A stretch of 42,511 nt of DNA from Xylophilus sp. (GTDB lineage: Bacteria > Pseudomonadota > Gammaproteobacteria > Burkholderiales > Burkholderiaceae_C). A model generated the notes under the pieces. The model did no database searches and was not told the DNA's origin. It saw only the letters and a list, made by a program, of their open reading frames with translations. The position numbers and the translations under genes were made by a program. The stretch is taken from the NCBI GenBank assembly GCA_009914555.1, contig WNDY01000039.1, positions 1 to 42,511 of the forward strand. The letters run 5' to 3'. Positions 31,637-36,752 of this stretch are shown here, piece after piece. Positions within the stretch are counted from its first letter, which is position 1, and each line of letters starts with the position of its first letter.

Positions 31637-31697
31637 CTTTTTTCGACACCCGGTTATAACAACCAGGTTTAATATAAAGGTTATGAAGGGTTAAAAG
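31637..31697. other. A+T-rich unwinding region of oriV
   Basis: About 60 bp with long A/T runs (GGTTATAAC, TTTAATATAAAGG, GGGTTAAAAG) in an otherwise very G+C-rich plasmid, adjacent to the five-iteron array. This is the expected place of initial strand opening. Confidence 0.75.
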
Positions 31698-31894
31698 CCG
31701 GTTAGCTTGACCGAAAAACGCGCGCAAGCCGTTGATACGCCAAGGGAAAGGCTCGAAGGGCCGCCCCTCAAGTGTCAATGGATAAGCCCCCCAAGGGTCA
31801 ATAGTCTGCCCGCCAAGTGTCAAGGATCGCGCCCCTCATCTGTCAGCACCCCCGCCCCTCAAGTGTCAGTACGGCAAGGCCCTTGCAAACAGGC

Positions 31895-31917
31895 TTATCC
31901 ACAACTTCTGTGGATAA
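31895..31917. promoter_or_regulatory. Pair of inverted DnaA boxes
   Basis: TTATCCACA (31895-31903) and its complement TGTGGATAA (31909-31917) are both perfect consensus DnaA boxes, five bases apart and between the five- and three-iteron groups. Confidence 0.92.
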
Positions 31918-32338
31918 AGCCCACCCGATCAAGCACATAGGCCCGTCTCGACGGCCGCCAGCGCGGCTCCAGCCGGCCGATTTCGAGGCCGGCCCCTCAT
32001 CTGTCAGCATCGCGCCGGGGTGCGCTGCCCCCCAAGTGTCAAGAAACGCCCCTCAACTGTCACCGGCCGGCGTCTTGTCCCCAAACGATCCACAAGGCCG
32101 ACCAGGCGGCGCAGGCCCGCTACGGCCCCGAGAAGGGGCCAGGAAGGCCCGCCAGGGCCTCGTAGCCCAGCGGCGAGGGCCACCGGCCCGGTGAGCGTCG
32201 GGAAGGCGCTGGAAGCCCGTAGGGGCGAGACGGGCGGCCGTGGCCGCCTGGCTCGATGGCGAAGCGCGACATAGCCGGTTCTCGCGGCCGCAGGCCGGGA
32301 GAATCCCCCGTAGCTTGGCCCCTCAAGTGTCAAAGAGT

Positions 32339-32545
32339 GGATCTCATCGTCGGAAGTGGCGATGCGAGATCCAGCGGCGGCCGTCATCGTCGGAACTGGC
32401 GAGGGGGCCCTCGGTGCATCGTTGGATGTGGCGATGGTCGACCGTGGCCGGGACGTGGCCAGCCTCGCCGGAAATGGCGATGCTGCAGCTCGACGTGCGC
32501 GAGCTGGTGCGCGGTACTGCCTCGCCGGAAGTGGCGATGCTCGAG
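32339..32545. repeat. Hairpin repeat cluster 5 (5 units)
   Basis: Units are at 32339-32372 (with GGATCTC and GAGATCC arms), 32384-32403, 32417-32436, 32462-32482 and 32520-32539. Punctuation is GTCGAC (32437), CTGCAG (32483) and CTCGAG (32540). The stretch after CTGCAG (CTCGACGTGCGC) is identical in cluster 2. It begins seven bases after the last iteron and ends at the trfA terminator. Confidence 0.87.
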
Positions 32546-32574
32546 AAAAAAAGCCGCCTCGATCTCGGGCGGCT
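32546..32574 (-). terminator. Rho-independent terminator of the ssb-trfA operon
   Basis: On the minus strand a 7-bp stem AGCCGCC/GGCGGCT (32568-32574 with 32552-32558) is followed by seven T (complement of 32546-32552), 22 bp after the trfA stop. Confidence 0.87.
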
Positions 32575-32596
32575 CCAGGGAAGGGAAGGGCGGCGA

Positions 32597-33817
32597 TCAC
32601 CGCTTGCAATGCACCAGGTCGTCGTTCACCCACGCGCTTTCGACCAGGCCGTTTTCGCGCAGCTCGTCGCACGCTTCGCCTACCTGCTCGCGCCACTTCT
32701 TCGGCCGGGTGGAATCCGAGCCGCACATCAGCCGGAACGTCTCCAGCTTGAGCGGGTACGGCTCCTTGTGGGTGGCGAAGTAGTCGAACATGCGCCGCGC
32801 CGTGGGCGACAGCTTGCGGTACTTCTCCCACACGAATTTCGTGTAGTGGTCGCCGGCGAACAGCACCACGATTTCGGCGTCGATCTCGACCTGGCAGCGC
32901 GACGTGCGCTTGCCGCGATCCAGGACGCGGAAGCGCCGGATCAGCGACACCGATTCCAGCCGGCCGATGCGCTGGGATGAGAACTGCATGGCCGACGCCT
33001 GGAGCCGCGTCAGGCATTCCTCGGCCCTCGTGTAGTACCGGCCGTTGATCGACCAGTCCAAGTCCTGGCAAAGCTCGTAGAACGTGAAGGAGACCGGCTC
33101 GCCGAGCGGGGTTCGCTTCGCGTACTCCAGCACCTGGGCGAACACCAGCTCGTCGTCGTCGGCGCGCAGCTCGATCCCGGTGTAGGTGATCTCCACGTCC
33201 TTGTTGACGTGGTAGATCGACTGGCCTTGCAGCGCGGCGCGCGGCACCTTCTTGTTGCGGACGGTGAAGATCGCCGAGCGCCCGAAGTCGTTGGGCAGCG
33301 CCCGCATGTGATCCGGCCAGGGGGCCAGGTCGAACAGCGAGAGCTGCATGTCCTTGATCTGCTGCTTCGTGTTCTTGAGCAATGCCGTCTGCTTGGCCTC
33401 GCTGACCTTCTCGGCCAGCTCGCCGCCGGCCGTTCGCTTCTTGGTCGCCATCGCACTACTCCGTTTGTCCTGGGCCAGCGCGTCGATCTGCTCGGCCATC
33501 CTGTTCACGGCGGTGCGCGGTTCGGGCGGCAGGCCCATCGTGCGCGCCAGCTCGTCCGACTCCCGCGCCATGCGCTCGGATCGCTCGACGGCGGCGCTCG
33601 CCGGCGTCGGTGGTTTCGGCGGCAGTGCCGCCTTGTTGTCGCCGGCCGTGGCCGGCAGCTCGAAGAGGGAACCGGCGGGGCGGAAAGCCCCGCCGGCGCT
33701 GCCCGAGTCCCTGCGAGCGGCGGCGGTACGGGCGGCAAGGTCGGTGGCGTCGGCTTCACTAAGCCCGCCCTCGATGAGCTTGCGCCTGTATTCCTGCTCG
33801 TTGAACTCGTTTGGCAT
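32597..33817 (-). CDS. trfA: TrfA, replication initiator (TrfA1, with internal TrfA2 start)
   Basis: The long form TrfA1 has 406 aa, the length I recall for R751. The short TrfA2 of 284 aa begins at ATG 33451 (MATKKRTAGGELAEK). TrfA binds oriV iterons, opens the A+T-rich region with DnaA and loads the helicase. The C-terminal two thirds contain two winged-helix domains ('FGRSAIFTVRNKKVPRAALQGQSIYHVNKDVEITYTG...' and '...KFVWEKYRKLSPTARRMFDYFATHKEPYPLKLETFRLMCGSD'). The N-terminal part includes 'AKQTALLKNTKQQIKDMQLSLFDLAPWPD', where QLSLFD is a beta-clamp binding motif. The long form lets some hosts skip DnaB loading by DnaC-type factors. Confidence 0.97.
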   Translation of the reverse strand: MPNEFNEQEYRRKLIEGGLSEADATDLAARTAAARRDSGSAGGAFRPAGSLFELPATAGDNKAALPPKPPTPASAAVERSERMARESDELARTMGLPPEPRTAVNRMAEQIDALAQDKRSSAMATKKRTAGGELAEKVSEAKQTALLKNTKQQIKDMQLSLFDLAPWPDHMRALPNDFGRSAIFTVRNKKVPRAALQGQSIYHVNKDVEITYTGIELRADDDELVFAQVLEYAKRTPLGEPVSFTFYELCQDLDWSINGRYYTRAEECLTRLQASAMQFSSQRIGRLESVSLIRRFRVLDRGKRTSRCQVEIDAEIVVLFAGDHYTKFVWEKYRKLSPTARRMFDYFATHKEPYPLKLETFRLMCGSDSTRPKKWREQVGEACDELRENGLVESAWVNDDLVHCKR

Positions 33818-33864
33818 CTAATCTCCCTCCTAGCATACTGCCCGGCCGTGGCCGGGCCTGGGCC

Positions 33865-34206
33865 TTACTGGCCGCCGCCTGGCGCTTTGGTGTCCAGGTA
33901 TTCGATTTCCTCGGCGATGAAATCGAACCCGTATTCGGTCTTGCCTTCCTTCTCGTACTTCGTCGGCTCGATGCGGCCCTGCACGAAGACCTTGGAGCCT
34001 TTGCCCAGGTACTTGCCCGCGTTCTCGGCCAGGCCGCCGAACGACTTGATGCGGAAGAAGTCGGTCTGCTCCTGCTTCGCACCGGCTGCGTTGCGCCACA
34101 CGCGATTGACGGCCAGGTCGAAAACGGCGCGGGCGCTGTTTTCGCTATGGCGAACGTCGGTATCGCGGGTAAGATTACCGATAAACTGGAACAGGTTGTG
34201 GCTCAT
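33865..34206 (-). CDS. ssb: Ssb, single-stranded DNA-binding protein
   Basis: A 113-aa OB-fold SSB, the same length as RK2 Ssb. It includes 'LFQFIGNLTRDTDVRHSENSARAVFDLAVNRVW', 'TDFFRIKSFGGLAENAGKYLGKGSKVFVQGRIEPTKYEKEGKTEYG' and 'IAEEIEYL'. The long acidic tail of bacterial SSB is missing, as is usual in IncP Ssb. GAAAGGAGC precedes the ATG. It is the first gene of the trfA operon; a GCCCGGC-CGTG-GCCGGGC hairpin (33840-33857) lies between it and trfA. Confidence 0.95.
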   Translation of the reverse strand: MSHNLFQFIGNLTRDTDVRHSENSARAVFDLAVNRVWRNAAGAKQEQTDFFRIKSFGGLAENAGKYLGKGSKVFVQGRIEPTKYEKEGKTEYGFDFIAEEIEYLDTKAPGGGQ

Positions 34207-34237
34207 TCGTCATGCTCCTTTCGCTAATGGAGTCGTC

Positions 34238-34266
34238 AGTTTAGCTAAACCTGCGTCCGTGGTCAA
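34238..34266 (-). promoter_or_regulatory. trfA operon promoter with KorA operator
   Basis: On the minus strand TTGACC (34261-34266), a 17-base spacer and TAAACT (34238-34243). The perfect KorA operator GTTTAGCTAAAC (34239-34250) covers the -10 box, as at korA. The KorB operator at 34271-34283 stands just upstream. Confidence 0.92.
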
Positions 34267-34270
34267 GAAC

Positions 34271-34283
34271 TTTAGCGGCTAAA
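34271..34283. promoter_or_regulatory. KorB operator between trfA and trbA promoters
   Basis: A perfect TTTAGCGGCTAAA placed to control both the leftward trfA promoter and the divergent trbA promoter; a possible trbA -10 (TAAAAT, 34280-34285) overlaps its end. Confidence 0.9.
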
Positions 34284-34319
34284 ATTTTCTGCCGCCCGCA
34301 CCGAGAAGGCATACGGGCC

Positions 34320-34682
34320 TTGTACAACTACATCTTCTTCACGAACGTGCTCCGGCTGCTCGATGAGCGGCACATGACGAAAAAGGAGCTATCGGACAGG
34401 TCGGGGGTTTCGATCTCCTTCCTGTCCGATCTCACTACTGGCAAAGCCAACCCCTCCCTAAAGGTGATGGAGGACATTGCGCAGGCCCTTGAAACTCCCC
34501 TGCCGCTCCTGCTTGAATCGACCGACCTGGACAAAGAAGCCCTTGACGCCCTAGCCGGCGGCAAGGCACCCCGAAGCCTCCCGCCAGGCTTCGAGCGCGT
34601 GGCGGCTGTGCTGCCCGAGCACCAGGCGTTCATCGTCAAGAAGTGGGGCGAAGCGGCACGGAAGAAACTTAGAGGGAGTTGA
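34320..34682 (+). CDS. trbA: TrbA, regulator of conjugation genes (TTG start)
   Basis: A 120-aa repressor, the RK2 length, that controls tra and trb promoters. The N-terminal Cro/C1-type helix-turn-helix is 'MTKKELSDRSGVSISFLSDLTTGKANPSL' at about residues 19-47. The C-terminal 'LPPGFERVAAVLPEHQAFIVKKWGEAARKKL' is almost the KorA dimer domain. The start is TTG at 34320, supported by the conserved 'MYNYIFFTNVLRLLDERH' N-terminus and GAGAAGG at 34302-34308; the first ATG is at codon 19, inside the DNA-binding domain. It is divergent from ssb-trfA and precedes trbB by 311 bp. Confidence 0.92.
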   Translation: MYNYIFFTNVLRLLDERHMTKKELSDRSGVSISFLSDLTTGKANPSLKVMEDIAQALETPLPLLLESTDLDKEALDALAGGKAPRSLPPGFERVAAVLPEHQAFIVKKWGEAARKKLRGS

Positions 34683-34993
34683 CGCCAGGATGTGAGAAGG
34701 GAAGGGGAGCGGCACGGAACTGAGCCACAAGAGCCAGCCAAGTTTTAGCCGCTAAAGCCCGCCGGGGTGGCTCAACCCCCGGACAACACCCATAACGCAA
34801 ACGCCACGGGTTCGGCGCGAGGGCGCACGGAGCATGCGCCGCGTTGTCGCCTCTTTCGTCCCTGCAATCCGCGACGCAACGTCGCGGCCGAAGTCGCCCT
34901 TGTGCGCTTCGGTGTTGCGGTCGAAATTAGTTCGGTATATCGTATGAACCTGTGTAGAATGCGCAAAACGCAACGGCATACAGGGCATACGGA
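34683..34993 (+). promoter_or_regulatory. trbA-trbB intergenic region with KorB operator and trbB promoter
   Basis: This 311-bp region has no gene. It holds a perfect KorB operator TTTAGCCGCTAAA (34744-34756), a CCGGGG/CCCCGG hairpin (34762-34782), an 8-bp CCGCGACG/CGTCGCGG hairpin with 3-base loop (34869-34887) and a possible trbB promoter, TTCGGT (34931-34936), 18-base spacer, TAGAAT (34955-34960). TrbA should act at this promoter; its operator could not be pointed out with confidence. Confidence 0.7.
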
Positions 34994-35956
34994 ATGACCG
35001 ACCAGAAACCAGAACACAACAGCATCAAGGAACGGGCGAAGAAGAAGCTCGAACGCGACATGGGGCCGGAGCTGCTGGCCGCGCTCAACGATCCCAAGAC
35101 CGTTGAAATCATGCTCAACGCGGACGGCAAGCTCTGGCTCGAACGCCTGGGCGAGCCGATGACGTGCATCGGCACGCTGCGCGTCGCGCAGGCGCAAGCC
35201 ATCATCGAAACCATCGCGGGCTACCACGGCAAGGAAGTCACGCGCTCCAAGCCGATCCTCGAAGGCGAGTTGCCCCTTGATGGCAGTCGCTTCGCCGGCC
35301 AGCTCCCGCCCGTTGTGCCCGCCCCGACCTTCGCCATTCGGAAGAAGGCCGTCGCCATCTTCACGCTCGATCAGTACGTCGAGCGCGGAATCATGACCGC
35401 GCAGCAGCGCGAGGCATTGATTGCAGCGGTGCGCGCGCACCGGAACATCCTCGTGATCGGCGGCACCGGCTCGGGCAAGACCACGCTGGTGAACGCGATC
35501 ATCAACGAGATGGTGATTCAAGACCCGACCGAGCGGGTTTTCATCATCGAGGACACCGGCGAAATCCAGTGCGCCGCCGAGAACTACGTCCAGTACCACA
35601 CCAGCATCGACGTGAACATGACGGCGCTGCTGAAAACCACCCTCCGCATGCGCCCCGACCGAATCCTGGTCGGCGAGGTGCGCGGCCCCGAAGCCCTTGA
35701 TCTGTTGATGGCCTGGAACACCGGGCACGAAGGAGGTGCTGCAACCCTGCACGCAAACAACGCCAAAGCTGGATTGGATCGGCTCGCCATGCTCATCAGC
35801 ATGCACCCCGATTCCCCGAAACCCATTGAACCGCTTATCGGCGAGGCGGTTCACGTGGTTGTTCACATCGCCCGCGTCGAAGGCTCGCGGCGCATCCAGG
35901 AAATCTTGGAGGTTTCCGGGTACGTCAACGGCCAGTACATCACCAAAACCCTCTGA
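34994..35956 (+). CDS. trbB: TrbB, VirB11-like secretion ATPase
   Basis: A 320-aa hexameric ATPase of the VirB11/GspE class that drives pilus and channel assembly at the inner membrane. Walker A is 'IGGTGSGKTTLVNAI' near residues 154-168; the Asp box 'VFIIEDTGEIQC' is near 182-193, Walker B-like 'MRPDRILVGEVRGPEALDLL' near 219-238, and the His box 'GHEGGAATLHANN' near 244-256. Length matches RP4 TrbB. It is the first structural gene of the trb operon. The ribosome site is not strong (CATACGG). Confidence 0.97.
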   Translation: MTDQKPEHNSIKERAKKKLERDMGPELLAALNDPKTVEIMLNADGKLWLERLGEPMTCIGTLRVAQAQAIIETIAGYHGKEVTRSKPILEGELPLDGSRFAGQLPPVVPAPTFAIRKKAVAIFTLDQYVERGIMTAQQREALIAAVRAHRNILVIGGTGSGKTTLVNAIINEMVIQDPTERVFIIEDTGEIQCAAENYVQYHTSIDVNMTALLKTTLRMRPDRILVGEVRGPEALDLLMAWNTGHEGGAATLHANNAKAGLDRLAMLISMHPDSPKPIEPLIGEAVHVVVHIARVEGSRRIQEILEVSGYVNGQYITKTL

Positions 35957-35972
35957 CTAGGAGTTACGACCA

Positions 35973-36437
35973 ATGCAAGCAACCCTCCCGGCATTCCGCC
36001 TCAACCGCAACGCCCTGTTCTACATGGGCCTCTTCGCCCTCTTGGCGTTCTTCCTGCTGGCCCCCCAGCACGCATTCGCCTCCGAAGGCACCGGCGGCTC
36101 TCTGCCGTATGAGAGCTGGCTGACCAACCTCCGCAACTCCGTCACCGGCCCGGTGGCCTTCGCGCTGTCGATCATCGGCATCGTGGTCGCCGGCGGCATC
36201 CTGATCTTCGGCGGCGAACTCAACGGCTTCTTCCGCACGTTGATCTTCATCGTCTTGGTCATGGCCCTGCTGGTCGGTGCGCAGAACATGATGAGCACGT
36301 TCTTCGGCCGTGGCGCGGAAATCGCCGCCCTGACCGATGGCGCGCTGCACCAGGTCAAGGTTGCCGCGCTGGACGTGGCCGGCTTCCCCGGTGAGGCCGT
36401 CATGCGCTGGGCCGAACGCGGCTACATCGCGGGGTAA
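35973..36437 (+). CDS. trbC: TrbC, pilin precursor (cyclic pilin)
   Basis: A 154-aa prepilin. By the RP4 pattern signal peptidase cuts after Ala36, and the mature pilin runs from Ser37 ('[14 protein letters not shown]') to Gly114 ('FFGRG'), 78 residues. The following 'AEIAA' part is removed when TraF joins the ends into a ring. Two hydrophobic helices lie in the mature region (about 60-80 and 88-105). The C-terminal leftover is nine residues longer than in RP4, which should not affect the ring. It lies between trbB and trbD with TAGGAGTTAC as ribosome site. Confidence 0.96.
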   Translation: MQATLPAFRLNRNALFYMGLFALLAFFLLAPQHAFASEGTGGSLPYESWLTNLRNSVTGPVAFALSIIGIVVAGGILIFGGELNGFFRTLIFIVLVMALLVGAQNMMSTFFGRGAEIAALTDGALHQVKVAALDVAGFPGEAVMRWAERGYIAG

Positions 36438-36440
36438 ATC

Positions 36441-36752
36441 ATGGCTCTGCGCGCGATCCCCATCCGTAGGGCCGGCAACCGAGAAAACCTGTTCATGGGC
36501 GGGGATCGTGAGCTGGTGATGTTCTCGGGCCTGCTGGCCGGCGCGCTGATTTTCAGCGCCCAAGAAGTGAGGGCAACGGTGTTCGGCATCGCCTTGTGGT
36601 TCGGCGCGCTCTTCGCGCTGCGCCTCATGGCGAAGGCCGATCCGAAGCTGCGACACGTGTACCTGCGGCACCGCCGGTACAAGCCGTACTACCCGGCTCG
36701 CAGCACGCCCTTCCGTGACAACACGCCGAGTCAAGGGAAGCAATACAAATGA
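36441..36752 (+). CDS. trbD: TrbD, VirB3-like membrane protein
   Basis: A 103-aa protein that matches VirB3/TrbD in length and shape: a short basic N-terminus (MALRAIPIRRAGNRENLFMGGDRELV), one hydrophobic hairpin at about residues 30-65, and a basic cytoplasmic tail (LRHVYLRHRRYKPYYPARST). It supports pilus assembly together with the TrbE ATPase. Its last codons overlap the trbE start by four bases. Confidence 0.94.
   Translation: MALRAIPIRRAGNRENLFMGGDRELVMFSGLLAGALIFSAQEVRATVFGIALWFGALFALRLMAKADPKLRHVYLRHRRYKPYYPARSTPFRDNTPSQGKQYK

Larger units (their letters stand above)
31258..32332. other. oriV: Vegetative replication origin (oriV)
   Basis: The IncP-1 oriV is marked by TrfA iterons around TGACACTTGAGGGGC. 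One is at 31258-31272 (forward); five more lie in tandem, reversed, ending at 31777, 31800, 31821, 31845 and 31868 (spacing 21-24 bp); three more are at 31992-32006, 32027-32041 and 32048-32062; and a single one is at 32318-32332. Two inverted DnaA boxes lie between the arrays. An A+T-rich stretch (31637-31697) and a G+C-rich stretch with many small hairpins (31406-31561) follow the five-iteron array in the RK2 order. The segment 32063-32317 is G+C rich without iterons and holds no gene I recognise. Confidence 0.94.

Noticed and set aside
7784..32545. Hairpin clusters as attI/attC integron cassettes or insertion-sequence ends
   Set aside because: No integrase or transposase, no cassette-like genes between units, no target-site duplications that I could see.
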